A DNA stretch of 64,000 bases. Source: Atopobiaceae bacterium (lineage in GTDB: Bacteria; Actinomycetota; Coriobacteriia; Coriobacteriales; Atopobiaceae). A program made the translations under genes and the position numbers. The stretch is taken from contig JAUNEG010000011.1 in NCBI GenBank assembly GCA_030525685.1, positions 1 to 64,000 on the forward strand, read 5' to 3'. Positions 19,065 through 27,515 of the stretch are shown here, piece by piece; the stretch's first letter is position 1; the number at the start of each line of letters is the position of its first letter. The notes beneath the pieces were generated by a model, which was not told the DNA's origin, made no database searches, and saw only the letters and a program-made list of their open reading frames with translations.

Positions 19065-20639
19065 ATGGCCATTCCCCGATTCAGCGAGATTCTCGCCTCG
19101 CGCCGCCGTGAGCTCGGGCTCACGACCGCGCAGGCGTCGCGCGTGCTCAAGCTGCGCGAGGACGTTCTGCTCGCCTTCGAGAACGGCGACTTCGAGCACA
19201 TGCCTCAGAGCGGCTACGCCCAGGGCATGCTCTCGAGCTATGCGCGCTACCTCGGGCTCAACGCCCGCGAGCTCGTCGACCTCTTCACCGAGGAGCTCTA
19301 CGAGTACCAGCACGGGACGTCCTCGCACGAGCTCAGGCGCCGCACCCGTCACACGCAGTCCGGCCGCATCATCTCCGGGTACGAGACCCCCAACGAGGTC
19401 GAGTCCCGCCCGAAGGCCTACGTCGAGTATCGGCCGCTGCTTCCGAGCGGCGGTGGTCCCGCAGGCGACCTCGGCGACTTCGCGACCACGGCGACCGCAC
19501 GCCCGCGCATGTCGGTGCCCCTCGCCGGCTCCGGGACGGCAGCTCCCGGTACGCGGGGCTACGTCGGCGCCCCGGCCCGCGATGACGAGCGCCCGGTTCG
19601 TCACGGCTCCGGACGCCCCTACAACGCGCCGTCTTCGCGCGAGCGCGAGTCTTCAAGCACGGCGCGGCGCAGGCCGCCCGCCTCGCGTCGGCGCGGCATC
19701 GACCAGACCGCGCGCCTCGACGGCGCCCGCCGCTATCCCGCCCAGGGCACGCGAGGTGCCGACGGTTCCGTCTACATGCGCGACGACGTGAGCACGCGTC
19801 GGGTGCGTGCGGGGGAGTACACCGACGACCTGCGCCTCGACGATGAGGCGCGCCCGTCGGTCTCGGCCGCCACCGCGTCGGGCCGTCGCTCCTCTCGCAA
19901 CATCGCCAGCGTGGAGCGCCCCAACGTCCGTCGCCGCACGCCACGAGCGCAGGCCGACGGCTCGCGCGGGCGCCGTCCCCCGGTGCGCCGCGGCCTCGTG
20001 GGACAGTTCCTCTCCGACCCCCGCAGGGCGCTCTTCGCGCTCATCCTGCTGCTCGCCGTGGTGCTCACGGCCGTCCTGGTCTTCTCGGTGAGCTCCTGCG
20101 TGAACGCTCGCAACCAGCCGGCGACCGGGCAGGTCGTCCCGGTCCAGAGCACGGACGGAACCCAACCGGACGACGAGGAGCCGACCGGTGACGACGCCGC
20201 CGACTCCGACGAGCCCACCGCGGACGACACCGAGGACAAGGATGCTGACGCCGCCGATGAGCCCTCCGAGGGCGCCGCCGGCGCCGCGGCCGAAGACGGC
20301 AAGGACGCCAAGGCCGATGAGCCCACCGAGACGGTCGTCGAGGTGAGCGTTTCCGAGGGCTCCGTCTCCTGGGTCGAGATTACCTGTGACGGAAAGAGCG
20401 AGGTTGCCGAGAGCGTGACCGGCCCCTGGACCAAGTCCTACACCGTCGAGGACGCGATATCGATCCAGGTCGCCAACCCGGACGCCGTGACCGTCACCAA
20501 GAACGGCGAGAAGGTCACCCTCTCGCAACGCGCGGGCGGCCTCGGCTCCGTCAAGATCGACGGCACGCCCGCAGCCAAGGCCGACGCCTCCGCCGACGAG
20601 GGCACCACCGACGACGCCGCCGCCGACGAGGGCGAGTAG
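19065..20639 (+). CDS. RodZ-like helix-turn-helix membrane protein
   Basis: This 524-residue protein has a RodZ-type HTH_25 domain (residues 1-75, including YAQGMLSSYARYLGL). A long disordered, Arg- and Ser-rich cytoplasmic region follows, then one transmembrane helix near 323-345, an acidic linker, and a C-terminal beta domain like DUF4115 (residues about 425-490). RodZ links the cell-shape cytoskeleton to the envelope; in many actinomycetes a HTH protein of this kind sits between ftsK and pgsA. The role here is inferred from architecture and position. The start follows GGGAG four bases after ftsK. Confidence 0.75.
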   Translation: MAIPRFSEILASRRRELGLTTAQASRVLKLREDVLLAFENGDFEHMPQSGYAQGMLSSYARYLGLNARELVDLFTEELYEYQHGTSSHELRRRTRHTQSGRIISGYETPNEVESRPKAYVEYRPLLPSGGGPAGDLGDFATTATARPRMSVPLAGSGTAAPGTRGYVGAPARDDERPVRHGSGRPYNAPSSRERESSSTARRRPPASRRRGIDQTARLDGARRYPAQGTRGADGSVYMRDDVSTRRVRAGEYTDDLRLDDEARPSVSAATASGRRSSRNIASVERPNVRRRTPRAQADGSRGRRPPVRRGLVGQFLSDPRRALFALILLLAVVLTAVLVFSVSSCVNARNQPATGQVVPVQSTDGTQPDDEEPTGDDAADSDEPTADDTEDKDADAADEPSEGAAGAAAEDGKDAKADEPTETVVEVSVSEGSVSWVEITCDGKSEVAESVTGPWTKSYTVEDAISIQVANPDAVTVTKNGEKVTLSQRAGGLGSVKIDGTPAAKADASADEGTTDDAAADEGE

Positions 20640-20679
20640 CAAACGTTCGGGGCGCCGCCCCCGGGAACAGGAGTTGAGC

Positions 20680-21177
20680 ATGGCAAAGGAATCCAGCTTC
20701 GACGTCGTCTCGGTCGTCGACATGCAGGAGGTCGACAACGCGTGCCAGCAGGCCGCGCGCGAGCTCACGCAGCGCTACGACCTCAAGGGCACGGGCGCCG
20801 CGCTCGAGCTCTCCAAGAAGGAGGGCGTCTTCAAGATCTCGGCGCCCTCCGAGTTCGTCGCCTCGCAGGTGCGCGACATCCTCGGGTCCAAGCTCGTCAA
20901 GCGCGGCGTCGACCTCACCGCGGTGCGCTGGGCGGACCCGGTCGCCGCGTCCGGCATGAGCGTCCGACAGACGGGCACCGTCATCCAGGGCATCGACCAG
21001 GACACGGCCAAGAAGATCGCCAAGGACATCCGCGACCTCAAGCTCAAGGCCAAGGCGACCGTCGAGGGCGACAAGCTCCGCGTGAGCTCCGCCTCGAAGG
21101 ACGTGCTCCAGTCCGTCATCGCCGAGCTCAGGCAGCGCGACTACGGCCAGCCGCTCCAGTTCGCCAACTACCGCTAG
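20680..21177 (+). CDS. yajQ: YajQ family nucleotide-binding protein
   Basis: The 165-residue protein matches the YajQ/UPF0234 family, which has two ferredoxin-like domains and binds cyclic di-GMP or other nucleotides and RNA in studied cases. SFDVVSVVDMQEVDNA at the N-terminus, RYDLKGT and the terminal QFANYR are family hallmarks. ATG 20680 is preferred to an upstream in-frame TTG because AGGAG lies six bases before it. The role in this organism is unknown. It sits between the RodZ-like gene and rimO in the ftsK run. Confidence 0.9.
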   Translation: MAKESSFDVVSVVDMQEVDNACQQAARELTQRYDLKGTGAALELSKKEGVFKISAPSEFVASQVRDILGSKLVKRGVDLTAVRWADPVAASGMSVRQTGTVIQGIDQDTAKKIAKDIRDLKLKAKATVEGDKLRVSSASKDVLQSVIAELRQRDYGQPLQFANYR

Positions 21178-21190
21178 CGAGGGGAGCATC

Positions 21191-22501
21191 GTGCGCTTTC
21201 TCATCGTCACGCTCGGCTGCGCCAAGAACGAGGTCGACTCTGACCGCATGAGGGCCCTGCTGCTCGCGGGCGGATTCGAGGAGACCGCCGACGTGGCCGA
21301 CGCCGACGTGGCCATCGTCAACACCTGCTCCTTCCTCGCCTCCGCCACCGAGGAGTCCGTCGAGGCGACCCTCTCCCTCGCCGAGGAGCGCGCTGAGGGC
21401 GTCCGCGACCTCCCGATCGTGATGTGCGGGTGCGTCCCGTCGCGCTACGGAGACGCGCTCGCCTCCGAGCTGCCCGAGGTCGCCGCCTTCGTCCGCGCCG
21501 AGGACGAGGACGGAATCGTCGCCGTCGTTCGTGACGTGCTCGGCCTGGGGGATGCCGGGACTGACGAGGCGCCCGAGACGCTCCGCACCGTCGAGGGTAC
21601 CAGCGCCTTCGTGAAGATCTCCGAGGGCTGCGACCGGTTCTGCGCCTTCTGCGCGATACCCTACATCCGCGGGCGCTACCACTCGCGCCCCGCCGACGAG
21701 ATCGTCTCCGAGGTGCGCTCTCTCATGGAGGGCGGCGTCCGCGAGGTCGTCCTCATCGGCCAGGACACCGGCGTCTGGGGCTGCGACCTCGGCGAGGGGG
21801 AGACGCTCGCCGTGCTGCTCAGGAGCGTCGCGGAGGCCGTCCGTCCCTACGGCGGCTGGGTACGCGTCCTCTACCTCCAGCCCGAGGGCATGACCGACGA
21901 GCTCATCGGCACGATTCGCGACGTGCCCGAGGTGCTTCCCTACATCGACATCCCCATCCAGCACTGCTCCGCACGCGTGCTCAAGGCGATGGGTCGCTCC
22001 GGCTCCCCCGAGGAGCTGCGCGCGCTCTTCGCACGCCTGCGCTCGGAGATCCCCGGCATGGTCCTGCGAACCACGGGCATGGCGGGCTTCCCCGGCGAGA
22101 CGGACGACGAGGCGGACGAGCTCTACGAGTTCATCGCCGAAGAGGCCTTCGACTACTGCTCGGTGTTCGCCTACTCCCAGGAGGACGGCACCGCGGCCGC
22201 CCGCATGGCCGACCAGGTGGAAGAGGGCGTCAAGCTCGAGCGCACGCAGCGCCTGATCGACCTCACCGAGCAGCTCGGCTTCTCCGCGACCGCCGCCCAC
22301 GTGGGCGAGCGCGTCCGCGTCATCGTCGACGGTGTCGAGGAGGGCGCGGACGGCCTCGAGCTCATCGGTCACGCCTGGTTCCAGGCGCCCGACTCCGACG
22401 GTGCCGTGCACATCCCGTACGGCGAGGCCACGGTCGGCGACATCGTGACCGTCGACCTCGTCGACTCGTTCTGCTACGAGCTCGTGGGGGAGGGTGAGTG
22501 A
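21191..22501 (+). CDS. rimO: Ribosomal protein S12 methylthiotransferase RimO
   Basis: This 436-residue radical SAM enzyme should add a methylthio group to an aspartate of ribosomal protein S12. LGCAKNEVDS carries the first auxiliary-cluster cysteine, the others are in NTCSF and CGCV, and the radical SAM motif CDRFCAFC is near residue 151. The C-terminal TRAM domain ends near the stop. LGCAKN with CAFCAIPYIRG assigns it to RimO rather than MiaB or MtaB. Translation starts at a GTG behind GAGGGGAG. The stop lies one base before the pgsA ATG. Confidence 0.93.
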   Translation: MRFLIVTLGCAKNEVDSDRMRALLLAGGFEETADVADADVAIVNTCSFLASATEESVEATLSLAEERAEGVRDLPIVMCGCVPSRYGDALASELPEVAAFVRAEDEDGIVAVVRDVLGLGDAGTDEAPETLRTVEGTSAFVKISEGCDRFCAFCAIPYIRGRYHSRPADEIVSEVRSLMEGGVREVVLIGQDTGVWGCDLGEGETLAVLLRSVAEAVRPYGGWVRVLYLQPEGMTDELIGTIRDVPEVLPYIDIPIQHCSARVLKAMGRSGSPEELRALFARLRSEIPGMVLRTTGMAGFPGETDDEADELYEFIAEEAFDYCSVFAYSQEDGTAAARMADQVEEGVKLERTQRLIDLTEQLGFSATAAHVGERVRVIVDGVEEGADGLELIGHAWFQAPDSDGAVHIPYGEATVGDIVTVDLVDSFCYELVGEGE

Positions 22502-22502
22502 C

Positions 22503-23096
22503 ATGGCCGGCGAGAAGGACACCTGGACGCTCGCGAACATCGTGACCTGCGTGAGAATCGCCCTCATCCCGGTCTTCATGTTCGTAGCCGCCGTCGCGGA
22601 CATCCGCGACGACGCCTCTCTGGCCGTGGCAGCATTCGTCATCTACGTGACGCTCTCGCTCACGGACAAGCTTGACGGACACCTCGCGCGCTCGCGTGGC
22701 GAGATCACCGACTTCGGCAAGTTCCTCGACCCCATCGCCGACAAGCTCCTGGTCTTCTCGGCCCTGCTGCTCCTGCTCTCGCATGGCCACGTCTCCGTGT
22801 GGGTCGTCTTCATCATCCTCGCGCGTGAGTTCCTCGTGAGCGCGCTGCGCATGGTCGCCGCCTCAAACGGCGAGGTGATAGCTGCCGACAAGCTTGGCAA
22901 GGCGAAGACTGCCGTCACGATGGTGTCGCTCTGCGCGTACTATCTTTGGCTCGCCCTGGAGGCCGCGGGCAGCTATGACCTTTCCGGACCCGTGTGGCTC
23001 CTCGCCTGGGTCCTCATGATGGTCGCCGTCGTGCTCACCGTCGTCTCGGGCGCCCAGTACTTCTGGAACGCCCGCCATGTCGTCTTCGGGAGGTAG
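22503..23096 (+). CDS. pgsA: CDP-diacylglycerol-glycerol-3-phosphate 3-phosphatidyltransferase
   Basis: This 197-residue membrane enzyme makes phosphatidylglycerol phosphate, the first step of anionic phospholipid synthesis. The CDP-alcohol phosphatidyltransferase signature is complete: DKLDGHLAR, then G and D in FGKFLDPIADK, giving the four metal-binding aspartates. About five hydrophobic helices follow the N-terminal WTLANIVTCVRI. ATG 22503 is spaced correctly from GGGGGAGGG. A second family member is encoded at 45.6 kb; this copy is the likelier PgsA because of the ftsK-pgsA-cinA-recA order. Confidence 0.88.
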   Translation: MAGEKDTWTLANIVTCVRIALIPVFMFVAAVADIRDDASLAVAAFVIYVTLSLTDKLDGHLARSRGEITDFGKFLDPIADKLLVFSALLLLLSHGHVSVWVVFIILAREFLVSALRMVAASNGEVIAADKLGKAKTAVTMVSLCAYYLWLALEAAGSYDLSGPVWLLAWVLMMVAVVLTVVSGAQYFWNARHVVFGR

Positions 23097-23098
23097 CG

Positions 23099-23620
23099 AT
23101 GGGGGAGCGTTCGATCTTCTCGCATGACCCCGATCTCCACGGCGCCTGCTCCGAGCTTCTCGACCTCGCGCGCGAACGCGGCGTCACCGTCGGGACCGCC
23201 GAGTCGTGCACCGGCGGGCTCGTCTGCGGCGCGCTCACGTCCGTCCCGGGCTCGTCCGACGTCGTGCGCGGCGGCGTCGTGAGCTACGCCATCCCCGTAA
23301 AGCGCGAGGTCCTCGGCGTCTCGGGCGACGTTCTCGACGACCCTTCCCTCGGCGCCGTCTCCGCGGAGTGCGCCGAGCAGATGGCCTCGGGCGCGCGGGG
23401 GGCGCTCGGGTGCGACTACGCGGTGTCCGTCACCGGCATCGCCGGACCGGGCGGCGAGGAGCCGGGAAAGCCCGTGGGAACCGTCTGGATGGGCGTCGCG
23501 GGCCCGACCGGGGTCGTCTCGCGGCTTTTTCGCTTTGACGGGGACCGTGCGGGCGTGCGCCACGCCGCAGTCTCCACCGCGGTTGGTCTCCTCCGTGCCG
23601 CGGTCATGGAGAGCCTGTGA
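23099..23620 (+). CDS. cinA: CinA C-terminal domain nicotinamide-nucleotide amidohydrolase
   Basis: The 173-residue protein is the PncC/CinA-C domain alone, which deamidates nicotinamide mononucleotide for NAD recycling. The active-site motifs TAESCTGGL near residue 34 and SVTGIAGPGG near residue 110 are intact. The N-terminal molybdopterin-binding-like half of full CinA is absent, as is common. It is translated from ATG 23099 behind GGGAGG, right after pgsA. Its place just upstream of recA is conserved in many bacteria. Confidence 0.9.
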   Translation: MGERSIFSHDPDLHGACSELLDLARERGVTVGTAESCTGGLVCGALTSVPGSSDVVRGGVVSYAIPVKREVLGVSGDVLDDPSLGAVSAECAEQMASGARGALGCDYAVSVTGIAGPGGEEPGKPVGTVWMGVAGPTGVVSRLFRFDGDRAGVRHAAVSTAVGLLRAAVMESL

Positions 23621-23788
23621 GCCTGGCTTCTCCCGTTCTGGACGCCGCGCGACGGTGAGAATTCAGGCCGGGCTCGCTGCCTTGGTCCTCACGGCGCGCC
23701 GCAGTCGGCCTGGCAGCCTCCGGTCAGCCCGCGGGGAGCGAACGTCATTTTGGCGCAAGAGACCCCCGATACGCTTTTCCCAAACCCG

Positions 23789-23817
23789 TTGACACAGAAC
23801 GGGTGTTCGTATACCAT
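23789..23817 (+). promoter_or_regulatory. recA promoter with LexA (SOS) box
   Basis: TTGACA at 23789-23794 is a perfect -35, with a TATACC/TACCAT -10 region at 23810-23817. Between them lies GAAC-GGGT-GTTC at 23797-23808, a perfect match to the Gram-positive LexA half-sites with four bases between. LexA bound there would block the promoter, and lexA itself is at 33.4 kb. Confidence 0.85.
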
Positions 23818-23846
23818 CGCATCGGAACGCGAGCAAGGGAGCAGGA

Positions 23847-24953
23847 ATGGCCAAGAGCAAGGGCATCACCAAGGAGATTCGTCCCCGCACCACCGGTGAG
23901 GAGCGTCAGAAGGTAATCGACGACACCACCAACGAGATCGAGAAGAAGTTCGGCAAGGGCGCCATCATGCGCTTCGGTGACGACGGCCCCAGTCTCGAGG
24001 TCGAGGCCATCCCGACGGGCTCGATCGCGCTCGACGCCGCGCTCGGCATCGGAGGCGTCCCCCGCGGTCGCATCGTCGAGATCTACGGCCCCGAGTCCTC
24101 CGGCAAGACCACGCTCTCCCTCGAGATCCTCGCCGAGGCCCAGGCCATGGGTGGCGTCGTCGCGTTCATTGACGCCGAGCACGCGCTCGACCCGGGCTAT
24201 GCCGCCCGCATCGGCGTGGACATCGACGAGGTCCTCATCTCCCAGCCGGACACCGGCGAGCAGGCGCTCGAGATCTGCGACATGCTCGTCCGCTCCGGGG
24301 CCATCGACGTCGTGGTCGTCGACTCCGTCGCGGCGCTCACCCCACGCGCCGAGATCGAGGGCGAGATCGGCGACTCCACGGTCGGCCTGCAGGCCCGCCT
24401 CATGAGCCAGGCGCTGCGCAAGCTCGCCGGCTCGCTCTCCAAGTCCAACACCACCTGCATCTTCATCAACCAGCTGCGCGAGAAGATCGGCGTCATGTTC
24501 GGCAACCCCGAGACCACCCCGGGCGGCCGCGCGCTGAAGTTCTTCTCGTCCGTCCGCATGGACATCCGCCGCATCGACTCCATCAAGAACAAGGACCAGG
24601 CCATCGGCAACCGGGTCCGCGTCAAGGTCGTCAAGAACAAGGTGGCCCCGCCCTTCAAGCAGGCCGAGTTCGACATCATGTACGGCCAGGGCATCTCCAA
24701 GGAGGGCTCCATCCTCGACATGGCCGTCGACTACGAGGTCGTGAACAAGTCCGGCGCCTGGTACACCTACGGGCAGGAGCGCCTCGGCCAGGGCCGCGAG
24801 GCCGCGAAGGAATTCCTCGCCTCCAACCCCGACCTCATGGACGAGATCGACCACAAGGTCCGCGTCGCATGCGGGCTCGAGCTCGGAGACGAGCGCGTGG
24901 GCGAGATCGTTGAGGGTGTCGAGGTCCCCGGCCTCGACGGGGACTCCCTCTAG
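23847..24953 (+). CDS. recA: Recombinase RecA
   Basis: This 368-residue protein forms nucleoprotein filaments for homologous recombination and triggers LexA self-cleavage. Walker A is [10 protein letters not shown] near residue 77; [17 protein letters not shown] and the L2 segment [19 protein letters not shown] with [12 protein letters not shown] are fully conserved. A short basic N-terminal extension precedes the usual start of homology. It is under its own SOS-box promoter although it continues the ftsK-cinA series. The TAG stop shares a base with the recX GTG start. Confidence 0.98.
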   Translation: MAKSKGITKEIRPRTTGEERQKVIDDTTNEIEKKFGKGAIMRFGDDGPSLEVEAIPTGSIALDAALGIGGVPRGRIVEIYGPESSGKTTLSLEILAEAQAMGGVVAFIDAEHALDPGYAARIGVDIDEVLISQPDTGEQALEICDMLVRSGAIDVVVVDSVAALTPRAEIEGEIGDSTVGLQARLMSQALRKLAGSLSKSNTTCIFINQLREKIGVMFGNPETTPGGRALKFFSSVRMDIRRIDSIKNKDQAIGNRVRVKVVKNKVAPPFKQAEFDIMYGQGISKEGSILDMAVDYEVVNKSGAWYTYGQERLGQGREAAKEFLASNPDLMDEIDHKVRVACGLELGDERVGEIVEGVEVPGLDGDSL

Positions 24954-25630
24954 TGTCTGCTCCTGCCTTCTCCTGGGAGATCCGTCTGCCCGAGCGCGGC
25001 TCGAGGGCACCCATGGCCGGAAAGACCCCTCGCGCCACCCTGTTCGTCTCCGCTGCCGACCACGGCGACGAGACCTTCTCGATTCCCGTCGTCGTGGGAA
25101 GGCGGCTGGAGACTCTCTTCGCGGCTGACCGTCGCGCGCCCTCCTGCCGTGCAGAGCTGCTGCATGAGGTCAGGGAGATCTCGCGCTCGTGCGCGCACGA
25201 GCGCATGGAGGGCCTCGTCGGACGACGCGACTACTCACGAGCCGAGCTCTCCGAGCGTCTTCTTCGCGACGGCTATCGCTCCGAGGTCGTGGAGGAGCTC
25301 GTCGAGCGCGCCGTAGAGGTCGGCATCGTCGACGACGCCCGTTACGCCGCCGCCTTCGCCCGCTCCAAGGTGATGGCCGGGTGGGGGAGGATGAAGATCG
25401 AGCGCGAGCTCTCCCGACGCGGGATCTCGCCCATCGACGTCCCCGGCTGGCCGGAGGACTTCGTCACCCTCGACGACGAGCGCCAGCGTGCCCTGTCCCT
25501 TGCCTCGAGGCGTCGTCTGACCGGAAGGAACGACTACCAGAGGCTCGTTCGCTTCCTGTGCTCTCGCGGCTTCTCGGTTGGCATCTCCACGTCCGTCGCG
25601 CGCGAGGTTCTCGGCCAGGCGGAGGGGTAG
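24953..25630 (+). CDS. recX: Regulatory protein RecX
   Basis: The 225-residue protein belongs to the RecX family, which binds RecA filaments and limits their activity. Conserved are YSRAELSERLLRDGY, a VGIVDDARYAAAFARSKV segment near residues 120-138, and a GWGRMKIERELSRRGI helix. The first 75 residues are lineage-specific. Translation begins at GTG overlapping the recA stop by one base, so recX output is tied to recA and should follow its SOS control. Confidence 0.88.
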   Translation: MSAPAFSWEIRLPERGSRAPMAGKTPRATLFVSAADHGDETFSIPVVVGRRLETLFAADRRAPSCRAELLHEVREISRSCAHERMEGLVGRRDYSRAELSERLLRDGYRSEVVEELVERAVEVGIVDDARYAAAFARSKVMAGWGRMKIERELSRRGISPIDVPGWPEDFVTLDDERQRALSLASRRRLTGRNDYQRLVRFLCSRGFSVGISTSVAREVLGQAEG

Positions 25631-25948
25631 CGGCTTTCCGCGCGCAGAAGGTCGTATAAAACGTGACTCGTCTCGCCCCTCAGTCGAGCATTCCGTCGAC
25701 TCCGGGACGTCGGCGGGGTCCTACCTGCGGCGCATTTGACAGAATCCTTACAACGGGGCTAGGATAGTACTGCTCGTGGAGCGCATTCTCTCGCTGGTCT
25801 GCCAGCTGCCGATTATGTTTCTCTGTACGTCACGATAGCTGCCATAGCCGCTCATGCGGCAAGCGTCAGACGCACCTCCACGGCGGGTTCCGTCGCGCTC
25901 GCGCACGGTCTCCTGAACCCACTGATGAACTGAACCTGAGGAGCAGAC
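25631..25948. other. Intergenic region and leader before rny
   Basis: This 318-base gap contains the rny promoter at 25736-25765 and a leader of about 175 bases. A 20-codon hydrophobic frame (GTG 25776 to TAG 25838) lies in the leader but has no Shine-Dalgarno, so I do not call it a gene. No terminator for recX was seen. Confidence 0.5.
25736..25765 (+). promoter_or_regulatory. rny promoter
   Basis: A perfect TTGACA -35 at 25736-25741 and TAGGAT -10 at 25760-25765 are 18 bases apart. The transcript would carry a leader of about 175 bases before the rny AUG. Confidence 0.6.
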
Positions 25949-27511
25949 ATGACAGACCCCATTACCATCGTCGTCGGGGCGGTTTGCCTCGTCGTCGGCG
26001 CCGCACTCGTCTATTTCTTCTTGGCCGGCAAGAGCGGCTCCAAGCTCAGGGACGCAGAGGCGCGCCTCGCCTCCGCTCAGTCCGAGGCCGAGCGCATCGC
26101 CCAGGAGGCTGCGCACCAGGCAGAGAACGCCAAGAAGGAGGCCGTCCTGGAGGCCAAGGAGGAGATCCTCGCGCTCAAGCAGACCTCCGAGGCTGAGGAG
26201 AAGAAGCGCAAGAGCGAGCTCCAGTCACTCGAGAACCGCATCATGCAGCGCGAGGAGTCCCTCGACCACCGCAACGACGCCCTCGACCGCCGCGAGCACC
26301 AGCTTTCCAGCCTCCAGGGACAGCTCGACCGTCGCAAGGGCGACCTCGACGAGCTCTTCGACCGTCAGAGCGCCGAGCTCGAGCGCATCGCCGGGCTCTC
26401 CTCCGACGAGGCCCACGACGAGCTGCTCGCCCGCGTCCGCTCCGAGTCCGTGCGCGAGGAGGCCCAGATCCTGAGGGAGTCCGAGCAGCGCGTCCGCGCC
26501 CAGGCCGACAAGACCGCCCGCGAGATCATCTCCACCGCCATCCAGCGCTGCGCCGCCGACCAGGCCGGCGAGATCACGGTCACCTCGGTCCACATCCCCT
26601 CCGACGACCTCAAGGGTCGCATCATCGGCCGCGAGGGGCGCAACATCCGCACCTTCGAGCAGGTCTCCGGCGTCTCGCTCGTCATCGACGACACGCCCGA
26701 GACCGTCGTCCTCTCGAGCTTCGATCCCGTCCGTCGCGAGACCGCGCGCGTCGCCCTCGAGAACCTCATCGCCGACGGCCGCATCCACCCGGCCCGTATC
26801 GAGGAGCTCTACAAGAAGGCCGAGGCCCTCGTCGCCGAGCGCGTGCGCGAGGCCGGCGAGCAGGCAGCGTTTGACGCTGGCATCCACGACCTGCACCCGG
26901 AGCTCGTAAAGACCCTCGGCGCCCTGCGCTATCGCACTTCGTTCGGCCAGAACGTCCTCCAGCACTCCATCCAGGTCTCCGCGCTCTGCGGCATCATGGC
27001 CTCCGAGCTCGGTCTTGACGAGGCACCCGCCAAGCGCGCCGGCCTTCTCCACGACCTCGGAAAGGCCATCGACCACGAGGTCGAGGGCCCGCACGCCGTC
27101 ATCGGCGCCGACCTTGCCCGTCGTCACGGCGAGCGCCTCGAGATCGTCCACGCCATCGAGGCCCACCACGCCGACGTCGACCCCGACACGGTCCTCGACG
27201 TCCTCGTCATGGCCGCCGACGCCATCTCTGCCGCACGTCCCGGCGCCCGACGCGAGTCCGCCGAGAACTACATCAAGCGCCTCGAGAAGCTCGAGGAGAT
27301 CTCCAATGCCCACGAGGGCGTCGAGCGCACCTACGCCATGCAGGCCGGTCGCGAGCTCCACGTCATGGTCGAGCCCGAGAAGATCTCCGACGCCCAGGCG
27401 ACTGTGCTCGCGCACGACATCGCCAAGCAGATCGAGGACGAGATGGAGTACCCCGGTCAGGTGCGCGTCGTCGTGATTCGCGAGTCCCGTGCCGTCGACG
27501 TCGCCAAGTAG
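25949..27511 (+). CDS. rny: Ribonuclease Y
   Basis: This 520-residue membrane-bound endoribonuclease starts mRNA decay in Gram-positive bacteria. It has an N-terminal transmembrane helix (residues 5-25), a long charged coiled coil (about 30-180), and a KH domain with GRIIGREGRNIR near residue 227. The HD domain has HDLGKAIDHE near residue 367 and the second-sphere IEAHHADVDPDTV. Length and layout match the family exactly. GAGGAGCAGAC precedes the ATG. The unassigned ATPase gene begins four bases after the stop. Confidence 0.96.
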   Translation: MTDPITIVVGAVCLVVGAALVYFFLAGKSGSKLRDAEARLASAQSEAERIAQEAAHQAENAKKEAVLEAKEEILALKQTSEAEEKKRKSELQSLENRIMQREESLDHRNDALDRREHQLSSLQGQLDRRKGDLDELFDRQSAELERIAGLSSDEAHDELLARVRSESVREEAQILRESEQRVRAQADKTAREIISTAIQRCAADQAGEITVTSVHIPSDDLKGRIIGREGRNIRTFEQVSGVSLVIDDTPETVVLSSFDPVRRETARVALENLIADGRIHPARIEELYKKAEALVAERVREAGEQAAFDAGIHDLHPELVKTLGALRYRTSFGQNVLQHSIQVSALCGIMASELGLDEAPAKRAGLLHDLGKAIDHEVEGPHAVIGADLARRHGERLEIVHAIEAHHADVDPDTVLDVLVMAADAISAARPGARRESAENYIKRLEKLEEISNAHEGVERTYAMQAGRELHVMVEPEKISDAQATVLAHDIAKQIEDEMEYPGQVRVVVIRESRAVDVAK

Positions 27512-27515
27512 GGCC

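Noticed and set aside
16601-19201. An 866-codon open frame antisense to ftsK.
   Set aside because: Repetitive Asp/Val/Leu/Arg-rich composition and full overlap with ftsK show it is a shadow frame.
23776-23788. CCCAAACCC upstream of recA as another copy of the CGAACCCAAACC repeat.
   Set aside because: Only a partial match without the inverted partner or the 19-base offset, so it is probably chance.
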